Shown in pieces: positions 6,169-14,032 of a stretch of DNA of 64,000 bases. The notes beneath the pieces are model-generated. The model had not been told where the DNA came from, searched no databases, and saw only the letters and a program-made list of their open reading frames with translations. Made by a program: the position numbers and the translations under genes. The stretch is from NCBI RefSeq assembly GCF_044797955.1, contig NZ_CP085211.1, forward strand, positions 1,798,001-1,862,000, in the 5' to 3' direction. Source of the DNA: Idiomarina seosinensis_A. Lineage in GTDB: Bacteria; Pseudomonadota; Gammaproteobacteria; Enterobacterales; Alteromonadaceae. Position 1 is the first letter of the stretch. Each line of letters opens with the position of its first letter.

Positions 6169-8958
6169 ATGAACCTAATTTTCATTGTGTTAGCTCCATT
6201 ACTCGGGGCTATACTACCGCTGTTAATTCGGCGCAGTTCCCGTAACCTGAAAACCCTTGTTACTTTAGCTGTGCCCGTGGCTTGTATTCTTGCCGCCGCA
6301 CCCTTAATACCGCAGACCCTGGCGGCAGACGTTCCGAAAGCCTTTGTTGCCTGGCTACCCGACATAGGGTTGAATTTTGCACTACGTCTTGACGGTCTGT
6401 CGCTGCTCTTCACCGGCTTAATTTTAGGTATTGGCGTACTTATCATCGGTTACGCTCACTATTACTTGTCGAGTGAGGACGATGAATCCCGTTTTTATGC
6501 GTGTCTGCTGTTATTTATGGCTTCGATGCTTGGCATCGTAATGGCAGACAACATCTTATTGATGTGGGCGTTCTGGGAGTTAACCAGCATTTCGTCGTTT
6601 TTACTCATTGGCTACTGGTACCATAGTAGTGATGCCCGTCGGGGCGCGCGCATGGCATTGGCTACCACTGGTGCCGGGGGGCTGGCCTTGTTAGCAGGGC
6701 TTTTACTGATTGGTGATATTGCCGGCAGTTACCAGTTTGACGAGATATTGGCTGCTGCGGATACCATTAAGGCGCATGCATATTACACACCCGCTTTATT
6801 GTTGCTACTGCTGGGAGCCTTTACTAAGTCAGCGCAGTTCCCGTTTCAATTCTGGCTACCTCATGCCATGGCGGCACCAACTCCGGTAAGCGCTTACTTA
6901 CACTCGGCGACGATGGTTAAGGCGGGGATTTTTCTGTTAGCCCGTTTTCATCCGGTAATGGCAGGTACAGAGCTATGGCTGGTATTAGTCACCATAACAG
7001 GCTTAATAACCCTGTTAATCGGTGCTTACTTTGCCTTGCTCAAACATGATTTAAAAGGGCTATTGGCATTTTCTACTGTCAGTCACCTTGGCCTTATATG
7101 CATGTTGCTTGGCATAGGGACACAGGGTGCCGTTATCGCAGCTATGTTTCATGTCATCAATCACGCCTGCTTTAAAGCCGGTCTGTTTATGACCGCCGGA
7201 ATTATTGACCACGAGAGCGGCAGCCGGGATATGCGTAAGCTGCAAGGTCTAATGGGTCTAATGCCGGTTACCGCGACGCTGGCGATGGTGGTTGCCGCCT
7301 CAATGGCGGGGCTACCCCCTTTTAATGGTTTTATGTCAAAGGAGCTGTTCCTTGACCAGGCGGTGCAACAACACTTATTTGGTGGGTTAAGCTGGTTTGT
7401 TCCTATCCTTGCAACCATTGGCGCCGCGCTGTCAGTGGCTTATTCGATTCGTTTTGTTCACGATGTGTTTTTCAATGGCGAGTACAAAGAATTACCGAAA
7501 AAGCCGCACGATCCGCCGCGAATGATGTCAGCACCGGTAGCCATCTTAGCGCTGCTTTGCGTAGTCATTGGTTTGGCACCGATGACGACAGTTTCGGGCA
7601 TTATCGGCCAGGCAGCCGGTGCCGTTACAAACGCCCCCGTTGATGTTTCTTTATCACTCTGGCATGGCTTTAACCTGCCTCTGTTGATGAGCTTCGCGGC
7701 AGTAATTGGTGGTTGCCTTATCTATCTGGCCCGCGACCAATTATTTACCTTTAATCGCCAGTTTGACGGGCAGGACGCGAAACACAATTTTGAGCGCCTG
7801 GTTCAGCGCATCAGTGACAAAGCAGCTTATTTTTTCGACTGGTTCGATACCGGCTCGTTGCAGCGCTACATGGCCTTTGTGCTGGTTAGCGTCATTGTAG
7901 TTCTGATGCCTGCCCTAATTGACATCAGCGCGATTACCGGAGGTTTGAGCCAACAGCCCATTGATATGGTTTCGATGGTCGGTGCAATGGTGCTGATTGC
8001 AGCCGCTTTTGCCACAGCTACTCTGCATCGTAATCGCTTCGTTATGTTGATGATGCTGTCCGTGGTCGGACTGATGGTTTCACTATCTTTTGCTCATTTC
8101 TCGGCTCCGGATCTGGCAATGACCCAGTTAGTGGTCGAAGTCGTCAGTATTATTTTGATGATCCTCGCGTTGTTCTTTATGCCCCAGAAGACAGCGCGGG
8201 CGTCCACCGGACATCGTGTGTTCCGTGACATTATCATTGCCGGCTTTATCGGCGGCATCGTTGCCACATTAAACTTCGCGATTTTAACTTCACCCTTTGA
8301 CAGCATTTCTGACTACTTTATTGCCAACGCAAAAACCGGCGGCGGCGGCACTAATGTGGTCAATGTCATTCTGGTGGACTTTCGTGGTTTTGATACGCTG
8401 GGCGAAATTACCGTACTGGCGATTGCTGCAGCGGGGATTCATAAATTGCTTAATAAGTTAAAGCCCTTTATGCCATCCAGCGATGTTGAGGGACGACCCT
8501 GGCACCGTATTAAACACCCGTTAATGCTGACTAACGTTGCTAACTTAGTGTTTCCGCTGGCTATGATGGTCGCCGTATATATATTTTTACGTGGCCATAA
8601 CCTGCCCGGTGGTGGCTTTATCGCCGGTCTAATCGCCGCATCAGCAATGATTTTGCAGTACATCGCTAACGGAGTTGACTGGGTAAAAGACCGCTTTAAC
8701 GTGAACTACCAGTCGCTAATGTCCGTTGGCGTCATGATTGCAGCATTAACCGGTGTCGGTAGCTGGCTGTTCAGCAAGCCCTTCTTAACCAGTTGGTTTA
8801 CTTATCTGAACTGGCCATTAGTTGGTAAATGGGAATTCGCCACGGCTCTGCTATTTGATTTAGGTGTATTTTTAACGGTAATTGGCGCCACTATGATGAT
8901 TTTAAGTAACTTTGGCAAAATGACTACTCGCCACCGTCCAACGTACGAGGGCAATTAA
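6169..8958 (+). CDS. mrpA: Na+/H+ antiporter subunit A, MrpA-MrpB fusion
   Basis: Largest subunit of the multi-subunit Mrp (Mnh/Sha) cation/proton antiporter of the inner membrane, related to complex I NuoL. The 929-residue protein has a NuoL-like antiporter core (about 1-500) with the conserved segments MWAFWELTSISSFLLIGYW and the Lys-containing FPFQFWLPHAMAAPTPVSAY. A DUF4040-type region follows (about 600-700). The C-terminal MnhB domain (about 770-925; HPLMLTNVANLVFPLA, GHNLPGGGFIAGLI) is a separate gene in Bacillus, so this is the fused six-gene type described in Pseudomonas aeruginosa. Its TAA overlaps the mrpC ATG by one base, so translation is coupled. Probable role is Na+ extrusion and alkali tolerance. 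Confidence 0.95.
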   Translation: MNLIFIVLAPLLGAILPLLIRRSSRNLKTLVTLAVPVACILAAAPLIPQTLAADVPKAFVAWLPDIGLNFALRLDGLSLLFTGLILGIGVLIIGYAHYYLSSEDDESRFYACLLLFMASMLGIVMADNILLMWAFWELTSISSFLLIGYWYHSSDARRGARMALATTGAGGLALLAGLLLIGDIAGSYQFDEILAAADTIKAHAYYTPALLLLLLGAFTKSAQFPFQFWLPHAMAAPTPVSAYLHSATMVKAGIFLLARFHPVMAGTELWLVLVTITGLITLLIGAYFALLKHDLKGLLAFSTVSHLGLICMLLGIGTQGAVIAAMFHVINHACFKAGLFMTAGIIDHESGSRDMRKLQGLMGLMPVTATLAMVVAASMAGLPPFNGFMSKELFLDQAVQQHLFGGLSWFVPILATIGAALSVAYSIRFVHDVFFNGEYKELPKKPHDPPRMMSAPVAILALLCVVIGLAPMTTVSGIIGQAAGAVTNAPVDVSLSLWHGFNLPLLMSFAAVIGGCLIYLARDQLFTFNRQFDGQDAKHNFERLVQRISDKAAYFFDWFDTGSLQRYMAFVLVSVIVVLMPALIDISAITGGLSQQPIDMVSMVGAMVLIAAAFATATLHRNRFVMLMMLSVVGLMVSLSFAHFSAPDLAMTQLVVEVVSIILMILALFFMPQKTARASTGHRVFRDIIIAGFIGGIVATLNFAILTSPFDSISDYFIANAKTGGGGTNVVNVILVDFRGFDTLGEITVLAIAAAGIHKLLNKLKPFMPSSDVEGRPWHRIKHPLMLTNVANLVFPLAMMVAVYIFLRGHNLPGGGFIAGLIAASAMILQYIANGVDWVKDRFNVNYQSLMSVGVMIAALTGVGSWLFSKPFLTSWFTYLNWPLVGKWEFATALLFDLGVFLTVIGATMMILSNFGKMTTRHRPTYEGN

Positions 8959-9299
8959 TGGAAACTCTATATTCTGTAACGGTGGGGATTCTTACCGCCT
9001 GTAGCGTATTTTTGATTTTACGGGGTCGTTCCTTTCCCGTGGTAGTAGGGATTACTATGTTGTCCTATGCGGTTAATTTGTTTTTATTTTCAACAGGTCG
9101 CTTAACCATTGATGGAGCCCCTATTTTAGGTACCCAGGACAGTTATGCCGATCCACTACCTCAGGCTCTGGTTTTGACTGCTATCGTTATTGGCTTTGCT
9201 ATGACCGCCTATTCGATTATTCTGGCTGTCCGCACCCGCGGTGAAATTGGTACTGATGAGGTTAACGAACAAAGCGGTACCGCGGAGGGCCGACGCTGA
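8958..9299 (+). CDS. mrpC: Na+/H+ antiporter subunit C, MrpC/MnhC
   Basis: NuoK-like small membrane subunit of the Mrp antiporter, 113 residues with three predicted transmembrane helices. The family signature GTQDSYADPLPQALVLTAIVI occurs around residues 53-73. The start overlaps the mrpA stop (TAATG) and the stop overlaps the mrpD start (TGATG), typical of tightly coupled complex subunits. Function depends on assembly with the other Mrp proteins. Confidence 0.93.
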   Translation: METLYSVTVGILTACSVFLILRGRSFPVVVGITMLSYAVNLFLFSTGRLTIDGAPILGTQDSYADPLPQALVLTAIVIGFAMTAYSIILAVRTRGEIGTDEVNEQSGTAEGRR

Positions 9300-10822
9300 T
9301 GTTGCAACAACACCTCGCGATTCTCCCTATCTTAATACCGTTGTTTACGGCACTGTTACAGCTGCTGCCATGGGGCGATCGGCCGCAACCCAGGCGGCGC
9401 GCTATTGGCCTGACCGGCAGCTTATTAACGCTGATAGCATGTGTTTTCTTGCTGCAGGAAGTCCAACAACAAGAGATGATAGTTTATCTGTTAGGCAATT
9501 GGTCGGCTCCCTTTGGCATTGTCCTGATGGTCGATAAGCTGAGCGCCATGATGATGCTGGTAACAGCGGTCCTGGCGGTTCCGGTACTGGTTTATGGTTG
9601 CTACTCAGAAGACAATCTGGGCTCCCACTTCCAGGCTTTATTTCAATTTCAGGTTATGGGCATTATGGGTGCTTTTGCTACCGGTGATATTTTTAACCTG
9701 TTTGTCTTCTTTGAAGTTCTGCTGATAGCTTCCTATGCACTGTTAATGCACGGCGGCGGTAAGTTCCGGGTGCGCGCGACTCTGCATTATGTCCTTCTGA
9801 ATTTAGTAGGTTCAGCATTATTTTTGATTGGTATCGGCACGTTATACGGCATTACCGGGACTCTGAATATGGCTGACATGGCACTGCAGATTAGAGAGCT
9901 TTCCGGCGACAGTGCCGCGATAGCTAAGGCTGGTTCGCTGTTACTATTGATCGTATTTGGCTTGAAAGCAGCAATATTGCCGCTGCACTTCTGGCTTCCG
10001 CAAGCCTACTCAACAACGACAGGTGTAGTGGCGGCCCTGTTCGCTATCATGACCAAGGTCGGTGTTTATTCAATCATTCGGGTTTACTCATTAATTTTTG
10101 GTGCCGAGGCGAATGAGCTTGCTTTTGTTGCCCATGACTGGCTCTGGGTAATGGGCCTACTGACTATGTTGGCCGGTATGATTGGGATATTGGCCGCCCG
10201 GGATCTGCGCTTGTTGGCAGCTTATTTGGTGGTGATATCCATCGGCACAATAATAGCAACCTTCAGTGTTGCAACCGTGGCTACGACCGGGGCGGCGTTA
10301 TTTTATTTAATTCACTCGACCTTTATCACCGCGGCGCTGTTTCTGGTTGCTGATTTGATGGCTTATGAGCGGGGTAAAACAGCGTCGCGTATTGTGTCCG
10401 GCAAAAAAATGGCCAATCATTCAACTTATGCGGTCATGTTTTTTGTTGCGGCTATTGCCATTATCGGGCTGCCACCGTTGTCGGGCTTTGTCGGTAAAAT
10501 TATGATCCTTGATGCCGCTGCCGCAAGCGGTCAGAATTTCTGGTTATGGGGCGCCGTGCTAGCTGCCACCCTGGTTATGTTAGTTGTAGTTAGCCGGGCC
10601 GGTAGCACAATGATTTGGCACACGCTGTCAGGTAAGGCCTCAGAGCAATCTGCGCCTTTAGGTAAACGCATAGCTACGGGCTTTTTGTTGCTACTCACCT
10701 TGCTTATGACTCTTTTTGCCCAGCCGATACGGCAGTATACCGAAAGTGCTGCCCAGCAGTTAAACGATGTAGAGCGCTACCCTGCGTTCGTTCTTGAAAG
10801 GGAGGTCAGTAATAATGACTAA
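9299..10822 (+). CDS. mrpD: Na+/H+ antiporter subunit D, MrpD/MnhD
   Basis: Second antiporter-like core subunit (NuoM/NuoN-type) of the Mrp complex, 507 residues and about 14 membrane helices. The proton-path elements are visible: FNLFVFFEVLLIASYALL with its conserved Glu near residue 138, and the segment LKAAILPLHFWLPQAYSTT around residues 222-240. The gene starts on the mrpC stop and its last codons overlap mrpE by 8 bases. It should form the second proton channel of the heptameric antiporter. Confidence 0.94.
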   Translation: MLQQHLAILPILIPLFTALLQLLPWGDRPQPRRRAIGLTGSLLTLIACVFLLQEVQQQEMIVYLLGNWSAPFGIVLMVDKLSAMMMLVTAVLAVPVLVYGCYSEDNLGSHFQALFQFQVMGIMGAFATGDIFNLFVFFEVLLIASYALLMHGGGKFRVRATLHYVLLNLVGSALFLIGIGTLYGITGTLNMADMALQIRELSGDSAAIAKAGSLLLLIVFGLKAAILPLHFWLPQAYSTTTGVVAALFAIMTKVGVYSIIRVYSLIFGAEANELAFVAHDWLWVMGLLTMLAGMIGILAARDLRLLAAYLVVISIGTIIATFSVATVATTGAALFYLIHSTFITAALFLVADLMAYERGKTASRIVSGKKMANHSTYAVMFFVAAIAIIGLPPLSGFVGKIMILDAAAASGQNFWLWGAVLAATLVMLVVVSRAGSTMIWHTLSGKASEQSAPLGKRIATGFLLLLTLLMTLFAQPIRQYTESAAQQLNDVERYPAFVLEREVSNND

Positions 10823-11303
10823 GCTTTTACCTGCACCCTACCTGACACTGTTTCTGCTGATTATTTGGCTGCTGTTATTTCAGTCAATCAGTGCCGGAGT
10901 GGTGCTGCTGGGTTTGTTTTTTGCCTTATTGATACCAATTTTATTCCGCCCGGCGTGGCCAAACTTTGCCAAGGTTAAAAAGCCGCATCTTGCCGTCGCG
11001 TACTTTTTTGTTTTGCTGTACGACATTGTTGTCGCCAACTTTAAAGTCGCTAGCCTGATTATAAGCAAACCACGCACTATTAAGCCGGCTTTATTGGTCT
11101 TTCCACTGGATATGACCGAGGAATTACCAGTCACTATTCTAGCCAGTACCATCACTCTGACGCCCGGCACTGTCTCCTGCGAGATTACCCGGGGCCGGAA
11201 AGGCATTTTGATTCATGCCTTTTCAGAGGATGACCCTGAGCAGGTCATTATGACCATCCGTAACCGATATGAGCGGCGCTTAAAGGAGATATTCCAATGT
11301 TAG
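10815..11303 (+). CDS. mrpE: Na+/H+ antiporter subunit E, MrpE/MnhE
   Basis: Accessory subunit of the Mrp antiporter, 162 residues. N-terminal membrane helices (YLTLFLLIIWLLLFQS and following) are followed by a cytoplasmic domain with the family motif TITLTPGTVSCEI. I take the ATG at 10815 as the start because GGGAGG lies about 9 bases upstream inside the end of mrpD; an upstream in-frame codon at 10794 would add seven residues without a ribosome site. The last 7 bases overlap mrpF. Confidence 0.92.
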   Translation: MTKLLPAPYLTLFLLIIWLLLFQSISAGVVLLGLFFALLIPILFRPAWPNFAKVKKPHLAVAYFFVLLYDIVVANFKVASLIISKPRTIKPALLVFPLDMTEELPVTILASTITLTPGTVSCEITRGRKGILIHAFSEDDPEQVIMTIRNRYERRLKEIFQC

Positions 11304-11566
11304 GCACCATTTTACAAATCGCCTTTTTGCTGTTTAGTTTGTCCCTGCTAATGAATTTTTGGCGCTTAGCTAAAGGTCCCGACTTACCGGACCGGATACT
11401 GGCTTTAGATACCATTTACATTAATTCTCTGGCATTGCTGTTGCTATTGGGTATTCACCAAAACTCTCAGACCTACCTGGAGGCGGCCTTACTGATTGCG
11501 ATGTTCGGCTTTGTTGGCACAATTGCGGCGGGCAAATTTTTACTACGCGGCGATTTAATTGAATAA
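11297..11566 (+). CDS. mrpF: Na+/H+ antiporter subunit F, MrpF/MnhF
   Basis: Small three-helix subunit of the Mrp antiporter, 89 residues. The family signature WRLAKGPDLPDRILALDTI occupies residues 23-41, followed by two hydrophobic helices. It overlaps the end of mrpE by 7 bases, consistent with coupling. Some MrpF homologues have been linked to cholate or Na+ resistance, but its separate activity is not established. Confidence 0.93.
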   Translation: MLGTILQIAFLLFSLSLLMNFWRLAKGPDLPDRILALDTIYINSLALLLLLGIHQNSQTYLEAALLIAMFGFVGTIAAGKFLLRGDLIE

Positions 11567-11585
11567 CTAACAAACGAGATAAATC

Positions 11586-11969
11586 ATGGAAACGTTAAAT
11601 GAACTGCCACTATGGAGCCAATGGCTCATAGGTTTTTTTATTCTTCTGGGGGCTTGCTTTGCTTTTATTGGCTCGCTGGGGCTGGCGGTCTTACCTGACT
11701 TTTTTACCCGGCTGCATGCACCGACTAAAAACACCACCCTTGGCGTCGGCGGTATTGTTTTAGCCTCTATTATTTTTACTTCAGTACAAGATAAATTCAC
11801 CGCCAGCGAGCTGTTGATTGCTATTTTCTTATTTTTAACAGCGCCGATTAGCGCCCATATTATGGCGAAAGCGGCGCTGCATACTGACCTTAAAATGTTT
11901 AGCCGCACTCGCGACTTTCGCAAAGAAGAAGATGTTTACAAAACTGAGCCGGAAAAAGATTCAAGCTAA
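11586..11969 (+). CDS. mrpG: Na+/H+ antiporter subunit G, MrpG/MnhG
   Basis: Last subunit of the Mrp operon, 127 residues with three membrane helices and the family motif PDFFTRLHAPTKNTTLGVGG around residues 38-57. The charged C-terminal tail (residues 100-127) is cytoplasmic. It starts 19 bases after mrpF and ends 12 bases before the convergent TPR-sulfotransferase gene. No good intrinsic terminator separates the two, so their 3' ends may overlap. Confidence 0.93.
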   Translation: METLNELPLWSQWLIGFFILLGACFAFIGSLGLAVLPDFFTRLHAPTKNTTLGVGGIVLASIIFTSVQDKFTASELLIAIFLFLTAPISAHIMAKAALHTDLKMFSRTRDFRKEEDVYKTEPEKDSS

Positions 11970-11981
11970 TGGCAGCGGGGC

Positions 11982-13973
11982 TTAAACCTTATCCCACTGC
12001 TGCAAAACATCGCTTAGGCCATCTTTAAGAGGTCCTAAATGCTGTTCAAAACGCTGCCATTGGTTTATTCCTTTACGGTTTAACGGCTGCCTGACCTGTT
12101 CAGAGCTGGCTGTTTTCACCCGCCGCGATGTTTTATGAAAGCTAAAACACTGAGGCTCAACGTCCAGACCTAAAAACTGGAAAATTCTTTCAATTTCCTG
12201 CTCCGGTTGATCGATCAGTTGCTCGTGGATCACGGTATGAATGTCATTTGGATAAAGCGTTTTCCAGTGGCTCATAATCTTTATATACTGTTGGTAGTAA
12301 TGGCTAACTACCTCCAGACCATAAGTAAACTCCTGGCCTTCGGCAAACAACTGCTTAAAACAACTGAAGCAGCAATCCATTGGATGTCGCCGTGCATCAA
12401 TGATTTTGGCATTTGGCAAAATACTCTTAATTAGACCTATATGCCGGAAGTTATTTGGCATTTTATCTGTAAAAAAAGCCGCACCCTGACGATGAAAGCG
12501 GGTTTCATCGAGGTAACGCTGACCCATATCCGTCAAGTCCTTTTGTTCCAGCTGGTCGATAACCGCCGGATAGCGTGGTTCATCTGTTTGCAATTGACGG
12601 CCATTTAAACGGTGCACTAACGCAAGTATGTTAGGCAATTCCATAGTGCCATCAATTTGCGAATGTGACGCTAAAATTTGTTCCACCAGGGTTGAGCCGG
12701 ATCGGGGCAAGCCAACAACGAAGATCGGGTCGGCAGCGGTAACGGTGGATAATTTAGTGCTGTTAATTTCTGCGACTTTTTGTTTGCTAAAAAACTCGAC
12801 CTGACGACTGATTTCAGCACTAAACCGGTCCGGCTGGAATTGACTTTTCTGACGTTTTAATTCGTTACCCTGGGCATAACAGGCAAAGCTTTTATCAACT
12901 TCTCCCTCATCGTCATAGGCTTTACCTAAGGCAAATAAAAGATGTATCTTATCTTGTGGATGGATAATTTCCTGGTCAAGAGCCTCTACCATCATTTCGA
13001 TTTCAGCGGCACTGAAGCGATAGGTTTTCAAATTAGCCAAGCTCCAGTATGCGTCGCCGAAATCTGGTTTTAATTGATAAGCCTGCTGGTAGGCCTTTTT
13101 AGCCGCTTCGGTATCGCCCTGAGTTTTTAGTAAATGCCCTTTTGCCAGAAAGATACTGGCTTTATCCACTTGCGGGTCAACCAGCAGCTCGTCGTATAAC
13201 TTCAGCGCAGTAGTAAATTCATCAATGGCAACACATTGATGGGCATAAAGTGCCTTATAAGCTGAGTTATCCGGACGCTTTTGATAAAGCGTTTTCGCTT
13301 CCGAGTAAGCTTGCTCAAATTTTTGCCGTTGCTGTAAAACTTTAATATAGTCATATCGAGCCAGATCGTAATCGGGCTGAAACTCCAACACGCTTTCCAG
13401 TAAAAATTCGGCGTCGCTCAAAATATTAAGCTTTGCACCAATGTTAGCCAGGGTGCGCATCCCTTCAATGTGATGGGGCTGCTGCTGTAAAAAGCTTCGA
13501 CACAGCTTCTCAGCTTTATAAAGACGCCCTTCATACAACTGGTTCATTGCTGCCAAAACTAATTTTGGCTGGCTCAGGAGATATCGTGCCTGTTCGGCAT
13601 CACGGCGGGATTGATCCAGATTGCCGCGTGCTTGCTCAATTTGGCTTAAATTAGTCCAACAGGCGTGCAGAGCGGGATTGTGCTGTAATGCAACCCGGTA
13701 ACTGGCGCTCGCCCGGTCCTTATCACCCTGATCGCGGTGACAATGCCCCTGCTCCTGGTAGGCTCTGCCGAAGTCAGGTTTTAGACGGATCAACTCGTTT
13801 AGTGCCTGTTCGCTAGCCGCAAAATTTTTGCTGTACCGTTGTGCCACAGCTGTCAGATAGAGAGCCTCTAACTGTGACTCTTCAGCTAAGTCTTCAGGTA
13901 ATTGTTCCAGTTGCTGAATAGCTTGTTCAAACTGCTGCGCAGCAAGGGTTTTCTTTATCGATTCTAATGTCAT
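11982..13973 (-). CDS. TPR-repeat sulfotransferase family protein
   Basis: A 663-residue protein with two parts. Residues 1 to about 390 are tandem tetratricopeptide repeats (for example LIRLKPDFGRAYQEQGHCHR near 61-80 and AYQLKPDFGDAYWSLANL near 298-315). Residues about 412-660 are a PAPS-dependent sulfotransferase domain with the 5'-phosphosulfate loop GLPRSGSTLVEQIL at 421-434. Such TPR-sulfotransferases are common in marine gammaproteobacteria; the acceptor (peptide tyrosine, glycan or lipid) is unknown. There is no signal peptide. A perfect TATAAT lies only 5 bases before the ATG and no Shine-Dalgarno is visible, so the mRNA may be leaderless. It faces mrpG convergently and follows the TonB receptor on the same strand. 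Confidence 0.85.
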   Translation of the reverse strand: MTLESIKKTLAAQQFEQAIQQLEQLPEDLAEESQLEALYLTAVAQRYSKNFAASEQALNELIRLKPDFGRAYQEQGHCHRDQGDKDRASASYRVALQHNPALHACWTNLSQIEQARGNLDQSRRDAEQARYLLSQPKLVLAAMNQLYEGRLYKAEKLCRSFLQQQPHHIEGMRTLANIGAKLNILSDAEFLLESVLEFQPDYDLARYDYIKVLQQRQKFEQAYSEAKTLYQKRPDNSAYKALYAHQCVAIDEFTTALKLYDELLVDPQVDKASIFLAKGHLLKTQGDTEAAKKAYQQAYQLKPDFGDAYWSLANLKTYRFSAAEIEMMVEALDQEIIHPQDKIHLLFALGKAYDDEGEVDKSFACYAQGNELKRQKSQFQPDRFSAEISRQVEFFSKQKVAEINSTKLSTVTAADPIFVVGLPRSGSTLVEQILASHSQIDGTMELPNILALVHRLNGRQLQTDEPRYPAVIDQLEQKDLTDMGQRYLDETRFHRQGAAFFTDKMPNNFRHIGLIKSILPNAKIIDARRHPMDCCFSCFKQLFAEGQEFTYGLEVVSHYYQQYIKIMSHWKTLYPNDIHTVIHEQLIDQPEQEIERIFQFLGLDVEPQCFSFHKTSRRVKTASSEQVRQPLNRKGINQWQRFEQHLGPLKDGLSDVLQQWDKV

Positions 13974-13978
13974 GGCAA

Positions 13979-13984
13979 ATTATA
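13979..13984 (-). promoter_or_regulatory. TATAAT -10 element abutting the TPR-sulfotransferase start
   Basis: A perfect -10 hexamer on the minus strand ends 5 bases before the ATG, so a start site at the usual distance would coincide with the start codon. The matching -35 region would fall in the terminator of the TonB receptor gene and has no good consensus. Chance occurrence is possible. Confidence 0.35.
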
Positions 13985-13992
13985 TCTGTATC

Positions 13993-14019
13993 AAAAAAGG
14001 GGCCTCTCGGCCCCTTTTT
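13993..14019 (-). terminator. Terminator after the TonB receptor gene
   Basis: Six-base-pair GGGGCC/GGCCCC stem with TCTC loop, flanked by A-runs and T-runs, so it could work on both strands. On the minus strand it ends the TonB receptor transcript 14 bases after its stop codon. Confidence 0.85.
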
Positions 14020-14032
14020 GGTGGTTGTGGTT

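Noticed and set aside
8439..8663. Minus-strand ORF opposite mrpA
   Set aside because: Shadow of the antiporter frame; no features of its own.
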